Source: an uncultured Nocardioidaceae bacterium (GTDB lineage: Bacteria > Actinomycetota > Actinomycetes > Propionibacteriales > Nocardioidaceae). Taken from it: a stretch of 52,440 nt of DNA. The stretch's first letter is position 1. The number at the start of each line of letters is the position of its first letter. Positions 7,651 through 15,977 of this stretch are shown here, piece by piece. The notes under the pieces were generated by a model, which was not told where the DNA came from, ran no database searches, and worked only from the letters and a program-made list of their open reading frames with translations. Location: the NCBI GenBank assembly GCA_902805855.1, contig CADCUJ010000008.1:1-52440 (forward strand). Direction: 5' to 3'. The position numbers were made by a program, and so were the translations under genes.

Positions 7651-9183
7651 TCAACCCTGGAGTGAGCGAACCGTGTCGACCGTGTCGGCCTCGTCCGCGC
7701 TCTTGTCGTCGCGGTAGCGCAGCACGCGGGCGAACCGCAGCGCCATCCCGCCGGGATAGCGAGAGGAACGCTGGATCCCGTCGAAGGCCACCTCGACGAC
7801 CTGCTCGGGTCGCACGTGCACGACGTACGAGGTCCGGCTGGTCTCCAGGGACAGGAACCGCTCGGTCTGCCAGCGCAGCATCTCGTCGGTCATCCCCTTG
7901 AACGTCTTGCCGAGCATCACGAAGCCTCCGGTCTCGGGGTCCCGGGCACCGAGGTGGATGTTCGACAGCCAGCCTTCGCGCCGTCCGCTGCCCCACTCCA
8001 CCGCCAGCACCACCAGGTCCAGGGTGTGCCGCGGCTTGACCTTGACCCAGCTCGCCCCGCGTCGCCCGGCCTCGTACCCGGCCTCCAGGTTCTTGACCAC
8101 CACGCCCTCGTGGCCGGCGGCCACGGTGTCGGCGAAGTACATCGCCGCCGCCGCCGGGTCGGAGGTGAGGAGCCGCGGCACCAGGAGCTCGGGCGGCAGG
8201 ATCGCGGCGAGCCGGTCGAAACGTTCCCGGCCGGGGCGGTCGATGAGGTCCGCACCGTCGACGTGCAGCAGGTCGAAGAAGTACGACGTGAGCGGAACCC
8301 TGTCGCGCAGGGCCGCGACGTCGACCCTGCTCGCGGTCCGGGCAGCGGTCTCCTGGAACGGTCGCGGCCGCCCCGATGCGTCCAAGGCGATCGCCTCACC
8401 GTCGAGGACCACGGTCGTCACCGGCAGGGCGGAGACAGCTTCGACGACCTCGGGGACCCGCTCGGTGACCTCCTCGAGCGTCCTGGTGAACACGGCCACC
8501 CGCCCGTCGTACTTGTGTGCCTGGACCCGGATCCCGTCGAGCTTGCGGTCCACGGCGACCGGTGCCCGCTCCGGGGTCGCTCTCTCGAACGCGGCGTCGA
8601 TGTCGGCAGCGCTGGAGGCCAGCATCGGTCGTAGCGGCCGGCCGACCTCAAGGCGGAAACGCCGCAGCCCAGCCTCCCCGTCGCTCAGGGCGGCGACCGC
8701 GACCGGGATGGTCGCCCCGGCCAGCATCGCCGCCCGGCGCACGTCCGCGGCCGGCACGTCCGCGGCGACCGCGATCGCCTCGAGCATCAGCCCGTCGAGG
8801 GCTCCCTGGCGCAGCTCGCCGGTAACCAGCTTGCGCAGGTACTCCTGCTCCGATGCGGTGGCTCGGCCGAACAGGCCGTCGACCAGCGAGGTACGCACCG
8901 TCCGGGCGCCGGAGCCGGCCACCTCGCTGAGGCGCTCGAAGGTCCGATGTACCTCGTCGATGTCCAGGCTCGCCGTCGGGGCAGGTGGTGGCAGGTCGGT
9001 CAGGCTGCGCCAACCGAGCCCGGTGCGGCGCTGTCGCAGCACACCGGACAGGTAGGCCGTGGCCGTCTCCACCTGGTCCGGGCTCGCCGCCCGGAGCGCA
9101 GCCGCCAGTGCCTCGACCTTCGCCTTCCGGGACCGGGTCGCGCCGACCGCGCCCGAGGCCTCCACCACGTCGCTGAGCAGCAT
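7651..9183 (-). CDS. ligB: ATP-dependent DNA ligase (LigB type)
   Basis: A 510-residue ligase that seals nicks through an enzyme-AMP intermediate. The N-terminal DNA-binding domain (residues about 1-200) is followed by the nucleotidyl-transferase domain, with motif I KLDG in DRKLDGIRV (the AMP-accepting Lys), motif III SYFFDLLHVDG, motif IV HEGVVVKN and motif V SWVKVKP, then an OB-fold tail ending in the family's RYPGGMALRFARVLRYRDDK. Length equals mycobacterial LigB. I place the start at ATG 9183; the frame remains open upstream but there it only overlaps the divergent glycosylase gene. GAGAAT lies 6 nt upstream of the ATG, a weak leaderless-type -10. No Ku gene is nearby, so a role in nick sealing or base-excision repair is more likely than end joining. 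Confidence 0.93.
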   Translation of the reverse strand: MLLSDVVEASGAVGATRSRKAKVEALAAALRAASPDQVETATAYLSGVLRQRRTGLGWRSLTDLPPPAPTASLDIDEVHRTFERLSEVAGSGARTVRTSLVDGLFGRATASEQEYLRKLVTGELRQGALDGLMLEAIAVAADVPAADVRRAAMLAGATIPVAVAALSDGEAGLRRFRLEVGRPLRPMLASSAADIDAAFERATPERAPVAVDRKLDGIRVQAHKYDGRVAVFTRTLEEVTERVPEVVEAVSALPVTTVVLDGEAIALDASGRPRPFQETAARTASRVDVAALRDRVPLTSYFFDLLHVDGADLIDRPGRERFDRLAAILPPELLVPRLLTSDPAAAAMYFADTVAAGHEGVVVKNLEAGYEAGRRGASWVKVKPRHTLDLVVLAVEWGSGRREGWLSNIHLGARDPETGGFVMLGKTFKGMTDEMLRWQTERFLSLETSRTSYVVHVRPEQVVEVAFDGIQRSSRYPGGMALRFARVLRYRDDKSADEADTVDTVRSLQG

Positions 9184-9217
9184 GTCGCCATTCTCCCGCC
9201 AACCACCGCTCGAGACG

Positions 9218-9223
9218 TAGCCT
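9218..9223 (+). promoter_or_regulatory. -10 box (TAGCCT) deciding a GTG start at 9230
   Basis: TAGCCT ends 6 nt before GTG 9230 and only 3 nt before the tandem GTG at 9227. The common 6-7 nt spacing in this window favours 9230 as the first codon of a leaderless mRNA. Confidence 0.5.
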
Positions 9224-9229
9224 GACGTG

Positions 9230-10141
9230 GTGCAGGAGCGTGTCTGGCGGCCCGCGTGGCCGTGTCCGGTGAGCACCGTGCTCTCCACGCTGCGCCGCGG
9301 CCCGGCGGACCCGACGTACCGCCTCGACCCGGACGGGAGCATCTGGCGCGGCATCCGCACCCCGCTGGGCCCGGCCGCCTTGCGGCTCAGCGCGCGTCCC
9401 GCCGAGGGGCAGGTGCACGGCGCGGCATGGGGCGCGGGGGCCGACTGGGTCCTGGACTGGCTGCCCAGGATGCTCGGGGCCGAGGACGACCCGAGTGGGT
9501 TCGAGCCACGCCATGACGTTATCGCCCGCGTGCACCGTCGGCAGCAGCATCTACGGGTCCCGAAGACCGGCCGGGTGATGGAGGCGCTGGTGCCCGCCAT
9601 CATCGAGCAGAAGGTGACCGGCCAGGAGGCCTTCGCCGGTTTCCGGCGGCTGGTCCACCGCTTCGGTGAGCGTGCGCCGGGGGAGGGTGGGCCGCGCAAG
9701 CTGTGGGTCCAGCCCTCGCCGGAGCAGCTGCGGGCGATCCCGTCCTGGGAGTGGCTACGGATGCACATCGACCCGGCGCGGGCGAGGACCGTCGTCCACG
9801 CGGCGGCGGTGGCCCCGGCGCTGGAACGTACCCTCGGGCTGGAGGCGGACAAGGTCGACCGGCGGCTGCGGTCGGTGCCCGGGGTTGGTGTCTGGACCTC
9901 GGCTGAGGTGCGGTTCCGCGCGCACGGCGACGCGGACGCGGTCAGCTTCGGCGACTACCACGTGCCCAAGGACATCGGCTGGTCCCTGGTCGGCGAGGTC
10001 GTCGACGACGAGCGGCTGGCCGAGCTGCTGGCGCCGTACCGCCCGCACCGTTACCGGGTGCAGCGGCTGGTCGAGCTGGGCGGCCTGCGCCGGCCCCGTC
10101 GTGGCCCGCGGATGCCTCCGCGCACCCACCTGCCTGCCTAG
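9230..10141 (+). CDS. AlkA-type DNA-3-methyladenine glycosylase family protein (HhH-GPD)
   Basis: A 303-residue base-excision repair glycosylase candidate. The HhH-GPD core spans about residues 105-265: VPAIIEQKVTGQEA starts the domain, RSVPGVGVWTSAEV is the helix-hairpin-helix, and the catalytic Asp is expected in VSFGDYHVPKDIGW. An N-terminal beta-rich region of about 90 residues resembles the extra domain of AlkA. It would remove alkylated purines, leaving an abasic site. It is divergent from the DNA ligase with 46 bp between starts, so two repair enzymes share a promoter region. GTG 9227 is the alternative start, one codon earlier. Confidence 0.85.
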   Translation: MQERVWRPAWPCPVSTVLSTLRRGPADPTYRLDPDGSIWRGIRTPLGPAALRLSARPAEGQVHGAAWGAGADWVLDWLPRMLGAEDDPSGFEPRHDVIARVHRRQQHLRVPKTGRVMEALVPAIIEQKVTGQEAFAGFRRLVHRFGERAPGEGGPRKLWVQPSPEQLRAIPSWEWLRMHIDPARARTVVHAAAVAPALERTLGLEADKVDRRLRSVPGVGVWTSAEVRFRAHGDADAVSFGDYHVPKDIGWSLVGEVVDDERLAELLAPYRPHRYRVQRLVELGGLRRPRRGPRMPPRTHLPA

Positions 10142-10176
10142 TGCCCCCCGGCCGGTCTCTCGGCCAACCGGTGTTG

Positions 10177-10243
10177 CCGTGCGCTGTGTGACCAAACGGC
10201 GCCCGGACCGGGCCGGGAACCGCGATCTCGTCACACAGCACGG
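10177..10243. terminator. Imperfect inverted repeat between convergent genes
   Basis: The 16-nt arm CCGTGCGCTGTGTGAC (10177-10192) pairs with GTCACACAGCACGG (10230-10243) apart from a 2-nt bulge. The loop itself contains a GC-rich GCCCGG-A-CCGGGC palindrome. It lies between the 3' ends of the glycosylase and the PLD-family gene, so a bidirectional terminator is the simplest reading. There is no U-run. Confidence 0.5.
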
Positions 10244-10275
10244 CCCATCGCGGGCCGATGCCTCCCCAGCGCCTT

Positions 10276-11526
10276 CTACAGCAGGGGCCGCAGCGGTGCC
10301 AGGACCGTCTCGGTGAACCGGCGGTGCACGCCCCGCGCCTCCCACTCCTCGAACCGCAGCTCCGTCGCGTTGCCGAGGTCGACCTCGAAGATCGCCTCCA
10401 TCTGCGCGGCCATGGCGGAGTCGATGAACTCCACGTTGATCTCGTAGTTTCCGGTCATGCTGAGCCGGTCGATGTTCGCCGTACCCACCGTCGACCAGCG
10501 CCCGTCGATCGTGGACGTCTTCGCGTGCACCATCGCACCTTGGAACCGGAAGATCCGCACGCCCGCCGCGAGCAGCTCGCCGTAGTAGCCGCGGGACAGC
10601 CAGTCCGCGACCACGTGGTTCGAGGTGGCGGGGACCAGCAGGCGTACGTCGACTCCCCGGCGGGCGGCGGCCTTCAACGCCTCCACGAAGTCGGGGTCAG
10701 GGATGAAGTAGGCATGGGTCATGTAGATGTGGTGGTAGGCGCGGCTGATCGCCTCCAGGTACATCGAGCGGATGGGGAACATCCACTGCCGAGGGATGTT
10801 GCGGTGCACCCGGATCCGCGGCTCCCAGTCCGAAGGGCTCTCCAGCAGCAGCGGTCGACGTCCGCCGCCACGGGTCGCGAGGCGGTTGAGGTTCCAGAAG
10901 TCGGCGAACGCGCGCTTGAGGTCCCACACCGCAGGACCGGTGACCCGGACGTGGGTGTCCCTCCACTCGCTCGCGTAGGCCCGGCCGATGTTATAGCCGC
11001 CGACGAAACCGACCTCGTCGTCCACGACCAGGATCTTGCGGTGGTCTCTCCCGTAGCGGCGCAGATCGAAGAACAACCATCCGGCGTTGTAGACCGGGTA
11101 CTCCAGCACCTTCATCCGCGACGGGAACCGCTTGAACCGAGAGGACACCACCAGGTTGGCGAAGCCGTCGTAGATCGCGTAGACGTCGACGCCCCGCTCG
11201 ACAGCGGCGGTGAGCGCCGTCTTGAACCGGTCACCGACCTCGTCGCCCTTCCAGATGTAGGACTCGAAGAGGATCTGCGATCGGGCGCCGGCGATCGCGT
11301 CCAACATGTCGGCGTAGAGGTCCTGGCCGAAGGTGTACGTGGTCACCGTCCCCTCGCCGATCGAGACCGAGTCCGGCGGGGTGGTGGGGAACTGCCTGGG
11401 CCTCTTGCCGCGGCGTCGGTAGGAGTCGACGAGGGTCAGCCCGGTCACGATGACCACCTGCAGCCCGAAGAGCGTGAGCAGGGCTCGCTTGGCCAGGCCG
11501 CTCAGCTCGTCGGGTGGCAGGCGCAC
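10276..11526 (-). CDS. Phospholipase D superfamily protein, cardiolipin synthase-like
   Basis: A 416-residue protein with one N-terminal membrane segment (LLTLFGLQVVIVTGLTLV, residues about 16-33) and two PLD catalytic motifs: HRKILVVDD about residue 165 and HAKTSTIDG about residue 326. Each is followed by the conserved downstream glycine/asparagine block (GGYNIG and GTANIDRLS). Bacterial cardiolipin synthases join two phosphatidylglycerols through a phosphatidyl-His intermediate, and domain order and length fit that family. A phosphodiesterase or transphosphatidylase of other specificity is possible. It starts with GTG, 6 nt from a TAGATT box, and is divergent from uvrB. Confidence 0.82.
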   Translation of the reverse strand: MRLPPDELSGLAKRALLTLFGLQVVIVTGLTLVDSYRRRGKRPRQFPTTPPDSVSIGEGTVTTYTFGQDLYADMLDAIAGARSQILFESYIWKGDEVGDRFKTALTAAVERGVDVYAIYDGFANLVVSSRFKRFPSRMKVLEYPVYNAGWLFFDLRRYGRDHRKILVVDDEVGFVGGYNIGRAYASEWRDTHVRVTGPAVWDLKRAFADFWNLNRLATRGGGRRPLLLESPSDWEPRIRVHRNIPRQWMFPIRSMYLEAISRAYHHIYMTHAYFIPDPDFVEALKAAARRGVDVRLLVPATSNHVVADWLSRGYYGELLAAGVRIFRFQGAMVHAKTSTIDGRWSTVGTANIDRLSMTGNYEINVEFIDSAMAAQMEAIFEVDLGNATELRFEEWEARGVHRRFTETVLAPLRPLL

Positions 11527-11532
11527 GCCGTC

Positions 11533-11538
11533 AATCTA
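11533..11538 (-). promoter_or_regulatory. -10 box (TAGATT) of the PLD-family gene
   Basis: On the minus strand TAGATT ends 6 nt before the GTG at 11526, a leaderless arrangement. Its -35 region would fall inside the 10-bp tandem repeat. Confidence 0.5.
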
Positions 11539-11540
11539 TC

Positions 11541-11620
11541 CAGCACCGGCCGGCGCCAGCCATCGCCAGCCGGCCCCAGCCGGCACCCGCCATCACCAGC
11601 CGGCACCAGCCAGCACCAGA
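11541..11620. repeat. Eight tandem 10-bp units, consensus CGGCRCCAGC
   Basis: The units are CAGCACCGGC, CGGCGCCAGC, CATCGCCAGC, CGGCCCCAGC, CGGCACCCGC, CATCACCAGC, CGGCACCAGC and CAGCACCAGA. Units 2-4 and 5-7 form two copies of a 30-bp higher-order repeat. The 10-bp period is close to one helical turn. The array fills the space between the divergent -10 boxes of the PLD-family gene and uvrB. Confidence 0.9.
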
Positions 11621-11643
11621 CGGGAACTGTCGGCGCTGCCCCG

Positions 11644-11649
11644 TAGGCT
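11644..11649 (+). promoter_or_regulatory. -10 box (TAGGCT) of uvrB
   Basis: TAGGCT ends 6 nt before the uvrB ATG, which suggests a leaderless mRNA. No LexA-type GAAC-N4-GTTC element is visible in this intergenic region. Confidence 0.55.
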
Positions 11650-11655
11650 CGTCCC

Positions 11656-13773
11656 ATGAGGCCTGTGACCGATCTCGAGCGCCGAGTCGCGCCGTTCGAA
11701 GTCGTCTCCGACTTCTCGCCTTCGGGCGACCAGCCCACTGCGATCGACGACCTTGAGAAGCGGATCACCGGCGGGGAGCAGGACGTCGTCCTCCTCGGGG
11801 CGACCGGGACGGGGAAGACCGCCACCGTCGCCTGGGCGGTGGAGCGGCTCCAGCGGCCGACGCTGGTGATGCAGCCGAACAAGACCCTCGCCGCCCAGTT
11901 CGCCAACGAGCTGCGTGAGCTCTACCCGCACAACGCCGTCGAGTACTTCGTCTCCTACTACGACTACTACCAACCCGAGGCGTACGTACCTCAGACCGAC
12001 ACCTACATCGAGAAGGACTCCTCGATCAACGAGGAGGTGGAGCGGCTGCGGCACTCCGCGACGAACTCGCTGCTCACCCGGCGCGACGTCATCGTGGTCT
12101 CCACCGTCTCCTGCATCTACGGCTTGGGGACACCCCAGGAGTACGTCGACCGGATGCTGCGGCTGAAGGTCGGCTCCAGCGACCTCGAGCGCGACGAGAT
12201 CCTGCGTCGGCTCGTGGAGATCCAGTACACCCGCAACGACATGGCCTTCACCCGCGGCACCTTCCGCGTCCGTGGCGACACCTTGGAGATCTTCCCGGTC
12301 TACGAGGAGCTCGCCGTGCGGATCGAGTTCTTCGGCGACGAGATCGAGCGGTTGATGACGCTGCACCCGGTGACCGGCGAGGTGGTCACCGAGGACACCG
12401 AGCTGTACGTCTTCCCCGCCTCCCACTACGTGGCCGGCCCGGAGCGGATGGAGCGCGCCATCAACGGGATCGAGCTCGAGCTCGAGGACCAGCTCGCGAA
12501 GTTCGAGAGGCAGGGCAAGCTGCTCGAGGCGCAGCGACTGCGGATGCGGACGACCTACGACGTCGAGATGATGCGCCAGGTCGGTTCCTGCTCCGGGATC
12601 GAGAACTACTCGATGCACATCGACGGCCGGCGACCCGGATCGGCGCCGAACTGCCTGCTCGACTACTTCCCCGAGGACTTCTTGCTGGTGGTCGACGAGT
12701 CGCACGTCGCGGTGCCGCAGATCGGCGGGATGTACGAGGGGGACATGTCCCGCAAGCGGAACCTGGTCGACCACGGCTTCCGACTGCCCAGCGCGATGGA
12801 CAACCGGCCGCTGAAGTGGGAGGAGTTCCTGGACCGGATCGGGCAGACGATCTACCTGTCGGCGACTCCCGGCAACTACGAGATGGACAAGGTGGGTGGG
12901 ACCGGGAACGTCGTGGAGCAGATCATCCGGCCCACCGGTCTGGTCGACCCCGAGGTCGTCGTGAAGCCCACTCGCGGACAGATCGACGACCTGATCCACG
13001 AGATCAACGATCGGGTGGAGCGCAACGAGCGCGTCCTGGTCACCACGCTGACCAAGAAGATGTCCGAAGACCTCACCGACTACCTGCTCGAGGCCGGGAT
13101 CCGGACCCGGTACCTCCACTCGGAGGTGGACACCCTGCGCCGCATCGAGCTGCTGCGTGAGCTGCGGCTGGGGGAGTACGACGTGCTGGTCGGCATCAAC
13201 CTGCTGCGAGAGGGTCTCGACCTGCCCGAGGTCTCGCTGGTGGCCATCCTGGACGCCGACAAGGAGGGCTTCCTCCGCTCGGACAAGTCTTTGATCCAGA
13301 CCATCGGCCGAGCCGCGCGCAACGTCTCCGGGCAGGTGCACATGTACGCCGACAAGGTCACCCCCTCGATGGAGGCGGCGATCGAGGAGACCAACCGTCG
13401 CCGCGAGAAGCAGGTCGCCTACAACAAGGACAAGGGCGTCGACCCGCAGCCCCTGCGCAAGCGGATCGCGGACATCACCGAGATGCTCGCCCGCGAGGAC
13501 GAGGACACCGAGAAGCTGCTCGGCTCCGGCCGGGCGCAGTCACGCGGCAAGGCCCCGGTCCCCGCTCTGTCCAGTGGCTCGGCCGCCGGGCGGCACGCCG
13601 CGGACCTGGCCGGCCTGCCCTCACAGGACCTCGCCGACCTCGTGCAGCAGCTCACCGACCAGATGCACACCGCGGCCGCCGAGCTGCACTTCGAGCTGGC
13701 CGCTCGTCTCCGGGACGAGATCTCGGAGCTGAAGAAGGAGCTGCGCCAGATGGTCGAGGCAGGCGTCGGCTGA
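11656..13773 (+). CDS. uvrB: Excinuclease ABC subunit B
   Basis: UvrB is the DNA-loading and damage-verifying subunit of nucleotide excision repair. The 705-residue protein has Walker [16 protein letters not shown] (about residues 38-52), the damage-probing beta-hairpin in [16 protein letters not shown], helicase motifs through DESHV and IGRAARN, and a C-terminal UVR motif ([20 protein letters not shown], about 672-691) that contacts UvrC. A Ser/Gly/Ala linker (about 615-650) precedes the UVR motif. Length matches actinobacterial UvrB. The ATG lies 6 nt after TAGGCT. uvrA and uvrC are in the same window but not adjacent. Confidence 0.98.
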   Translation: MRPVTDLERRVAPFEVVSDFSPSGDQPTAIDDLEKRITGGEQDVVLLGATGTGKTATVAWAVERLQRPTLVMQPNKTLAAQFANELRELYPHNAVEYFVSYYDYYQPEAYVPQTDTYIEKDSSINEEVERLRHSATNSLLTRRDVIVVSTVSCIYGLGTPQEYVDRMLRLKVGSSDLERDEILRRLVEIQYTRNDMAFTRGTFRVRGDTLEIFPVYEELAVRIEFFGDEIERLMTLHPVTGEVVTEDTELYVFPASHYVAGPERMERAINGIELELEDQLAKFERQGKLLEAQRLRMRTTYDVEMMRQVGSCSGIENYSMHIDGRRPGSAPNCLLDYFPEDFLLVVDESHVAVPQIGGMYEGDMSRKRNLVDHGFRLPSAMDNRPLKWEEFLDRIGQTIYLSATPGNYEMDKVGGTGNVVEQIIRPTGLVDPEVVVKPTRGQIDDLIHEINDRVERNERVLVTTLTKKMSEDLTDYLLEAGIRTRYLHSEVDTLRRIELLRELRLGEYDVLVGINLLREGLDLPEVSLVAILDADKEGFLRSDKSLIQTIGRAARNVSGQVHMYADKVTPSMEAAIEETNRRREKQVAYNKDKGVDPQPLRKRIADITEMLAREDEDTEKLLGSGRAQSRGKAPVPALSSGSAAGRHAADLAGLPSQDLADLVQQLTDQMHTAAAELHFELAARLRDEISELKKELRQMVEAGVG

Positions 13774-13812
13774 CCCGATCGGTCGACGCGCCGCCGAGGG
13801 CTGCGACAGTGC

Positions 13813-14889
13813 TCATCGGCCCCCGGGCTGGTCCTCGCCTCGCCGCAGCACTCTTGCCAGCAGCGGAGCCGCCAGCAGCATGGCGAAGATCCGGATGACC
13901 TGCACCGCCAAGACGTAGGTCGCGTCCGCTCCACTGCTCGCGGCGATGGCCAGCACGGCGAACAGGCCGCCGGGCGTGGTGGCCAGGTAGGCCGTCAGCC
14001 GGTCGACCCCCGTCACCTCGGACAGGAGCACGCCCATGCCGGCGCTCGCCACGATGAGCAGGACGATCAGGGCCACGACGACCGGCAGCATCTTCGCGAT
14101 ACCGCGCAGACTCTCCCGGGTGAACCTCAGCCCCACCTGGACCCCGATCAGCGCGTAGCCGAGGTTCTCCAGCGCGGCCGGCACGCGCACCGTACCCAGG
14201 ATGCCGCTCGCCGACAGGGCAGCGGCCACCACGAGTGCGCACAGCACCGCGCCGGCCGGGACCCGGAGGAACCGGCCGACCAGGACACCGGCGGCTGCGG
14301 CGACAACGGTGAACCCGAGGGAGGGCCACAACGGAGCCATTGGTGGGTCGGCGCCGGCGCCGGCGGCGTCGACGCCGGGCTGGAACACCAAGGTGGCGAC
14401 CAGCGGCATGGCCAGCAGCACCAGCAGCACCCGGAGGTACTGGACGATGGTGACCACGCGGTCGTCGGCGCCGAGATCACGCGCCAGAGCGGCGATGCCG
14501 GATGCGCCACCCGCGATCAGCGCGAAGACACCGGTCGTGGGGGAGACGTCTCGGCGCAACGCCAGGAGCCGGCCGGCGAGCACACTGATCAGCAGAGTGC
14601 CTGCGGTCACGCCGAGGATCGAGGGGGCGTCGGCACCGAGCCGCACCAGCGTCGCCGGACTGACCAGAGCGCCGATGGTCGCGCCGATGAGCCCCTGGCC
14701 GGCCAGGAAGGCGGTCCGGGGCATCTGCCGGGGCCTTGCGGCGGTCAACGCGTGCACCATGCCGCCGAGCAGAGCCCCGAAGAGGACCGGAGACGGCAGC
14801 CCCGCCAGGGCGAGCGCGAGGCTGGCCAGAGCGGACACGCCCAGCACCAGCGTCCACGCCCGGAGCGCGGACGTGGCGGCGGCGGACAT
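13813..14889 (-). CDS. AbrB-family (COG3180) integral membrane protein
   Basis: A 358-residue very hydrophobic protein with about ten membrane segments in two similar halves. Each half has a glycine-rich re-entrant type motif: GALLGGMVHALT and LAGQGLIGATIGALVSP in the first, LENLGYALIGVQVGLRFT and YLATTPGGLFAVLAIAASSGAD in the second. This duplicated pattern is that of the AbrB/YgjV-like membrane family, often annotated as putative ammonia monooxygenase; the transported substrate is unknown and the old name is not evidence for ammonia oxidation. The frame stays open far upstream, but the start is best at ATG 14889, 24 bp from the divergent TerC start and next to a TACGCT box. Confidence 0.82.
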   Translation of the reverse strand: MSAAATSALRAWTLVLGVSALASLALALAGLPSPVLFGALLGGMVHALTAARPRQMPRTAFLAGQGLIGATIGALVSPATLVRLGADAPSILGVTAGTLLISVLAGRLLALRRDVSPTTGVFALIAGGASGIAALARDLGADDRVVTIVQYLRVLLVLLAMPLVATLVFQPGVDAAGAGADPPMAPLWPSLGFTVVAAAAGVLVGRFLRVPAGAVLCALVVAAALSASGILGTVRVPAALENLGYALIGVQVGLRFTRESLRGIAKMLPVVVALIVLLIVASAGMGVLLSEVTGVDRLTAYLATTPGGLFAVLAIAASSGADATYVLAVQVIRIFAMLLAAPLLARVLRRGEDQPGGR

Positions 14890-14897
14890 CACCCCCG

Positions 14898-14903
14898 AGC
14901 GTA
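14898..14903 (-). promoter_or_regulatory. Candidate -10 box (TACGCT) of the AbrB-family gene
   Basis: On the minus strand TACGCT ends 8 nt before ATG 14889, with GGGGG in between that could also act as a ribosome binding site. It overlaps the oppositely oriented TerC -10 by 2 bp. Confidence 0.4.
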
Positions 14904-14907
14904 GAGT
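14902..14907 (+). promoter_or_regulatory. -10 box (TAGAGT) of the TerC-family gene
   Basis: TAGAGT ends 6 nt before GTG 14914. With only 24 bp between divergent starts there is no room for a leader with a normal ribosome binding site, so a leaderless mRNA is likely. Confidence 0.6.
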
Positions 14908-14913
14908 GACCGG

Positions 14914-15936
14914 GTGGATGTACCTCTCTGGCTGTGGTGGGCCACGATCATCATCACCGTGGGCTTCTTGCTCATCGACCTCGTCGTAATCGGACGGCGG
15001 CCGCACGAGCCGTCCATGAAGGAGGTCAGCCGGCACCTCGCGTTCTTCGTCGGCCTGGCGGTGCTGTTCGGGGTCGGGGTGTTCTACTTCGCGGGCGCGG
15101 AGTTCGGCACCCAGTACTTCGCCGGCTGGCTGACCGAGTACTCCCTCTCCATCGACAACCTGTTCATCTTCATCATCATCATGGCGAAGTTCGCGGTGCC
15201 CAGGGAGTACCAGCAGACCGCGCTGATGGCCGGCATCGTGATGGCACTGGTGATGCGCGCGATCTTCATCGCCGTCGGTGCCGCTGCGATCAACAACTTC
15301 AGCTGGGTCTTCTACATCTTCGGCGCCTTCTTGGTCTACACCGCCATCAGGCTCGCCAAGGAGGGCTCGCAGGACGAGGAGCACTACGAGGAGAACCGGC
15401 TGATCAAGTGGGTCGAGAAGCGGTTCCCGGCCACGAAGGAGTACCACGGGGCGAAGCTGTTCACCACCGAGAACGGCAAGCGACTGATCACCCCGATGCT
15501 GATCGTGATGCTCACGCTGGGCACCACCGACCTGATCTTCGCGGTGGACTCGATCCCGGCCATCTACGGGCTGACCCGCGAGCCGTACCTCGTTCTGACC
15601 GCGAACATCTTCGCGTTGATGGGACTCCGGCAGCTCTACTTCCTGATCGGCGGCCTGCTGCAGCGCCTGGTCTACCTGTCCTACGGGCTGGCGATCCTGC
15701 TGCTGTTCATCGGCCTCAAGCTGGTGCTCACCGCCCTGCACGAGAACACGCTGCCGTTCATCAACGGAGGTGAGCACGTGAAGTGGGCGCCGGAGATCCC
15801 GGTGACCGTGTCCTTGGGAGTGATCGTGGCGATCCTCGCGGTGACCACAGTGGCCAGCCTGATGTCGTCGAAGTCGAAGAGCCCGGAGGAGGAGGACGCG
15901 GCCACCGGGCCTCGGCGTGACTTCCAGGGTGACTGA
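14914..15936 (+). CDS. TerC-family integral membrane protein
   Basis: A 340-residue protein with about eight membrane helices. The family hallmarks are the acidic residues within membrane segments: EYSLSIDNLFIFIIIM (about residues 73-88) and TTDLIFAVDSIPAI (about 204-217). TerC/Alx-type proteins are linked to tellurite resistance, alkaline response and manganese export to surface-exposed metalloproteins. The intramembrane Asp residues fit metal transport. A charged cytoplasmic loop (EGSQDEEHYEENRLIKWVEK) separates the halves, and the tail is acidic. Start at GTG 14914 is fixed by the -10 box 6 nt upstream. I see no yybP-ykoY manganese riboswitch, and the leader is too short to hold one. Confidence 0.9.
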   Translation: MDVPLWLWWATIIITVGFLLIDLVVIGRRPHEPSMKEVSRHLAFFVGLAVLFGVGVFYFAGAEFGTQYFAGWLTEYSLSIDNLFIFIIIMAKFAVPREYQQTALMAGIVMALVMRAIFIAVGAAAINNFSWVFYIFGAFLVYTAIRLAKEGSQDEEHYEENRLIKWVEKRFPATKEYHGAKLFTTENGKRLITPMLIVMLTLGTTDLIFAVDSIPAIYGLTREPYLVLTANIFALMGLRQLYFLIGGLLQRLVYLSYGLAILLLFIGLKLVLTALHENTLPFINGGEHVKWAPEIPVTVSLGVIVAILAVTTVASLMSSKSKSPEEEDAATGPRRDFQGD

Positions 15937-15965
15937 GGCCACCACCTGCATCATGGCCGAGGCGA

Positions 15966-15971
15966 TAGGTT
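15966..15971 (+). promoter_or_regulatory. -10 box (TAGGTT) of the hemerythrin-domain gene
   Basis: TAGGTT ends 6 nt before ATG 15978, which points to a leaderless transcript independent of TerC, whose stop lies 29 bp upstream of this box. Confidence 0.5.
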
Positions 15972-15977
15972 CCTCGT

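Noticed and set aside
7651-9852. 733-codon frame extending the DNA ligase N-terminus
   Set aside because: The extension is antisense to the AlkA-type glycosylase, and ligase homology begins at the ATG at 9183.
11541-11620. CRISPR-like array
   Set aside because: Units are 10 bp, adjoining and without spacers; it is a simple tandem repeat.
11621-11655. LexA box upstream of uvrB
   Set aside because: GGGAACTGTCGG has only one half-site resemblance and no GTTC partner.
11593-13341. 582-codon minus-strand frame opposite uvrB
   Set aside because: Rich in Asp/His/Val/Gly as expected for the mirror of a high-GC gene; uvrB motifs are complete on the other strand.
13813-14889. Ammonia monooxygenase function for the AbrB-family protein
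   Set aside because: That label comes from old family naming; sequence shows a duplicated membrane transporter-like protein without metal-site residues of AMO.
13813-15954. Very long minus-strand open frame covering the AbrB gene and the antisense of TerC
   Set aside because: The part above 14889 is the His/Asp/Arg-rich shadow of TerC, a real membrane protein on the plus strand; only the part from ATG 14889 has membrane-protein character.
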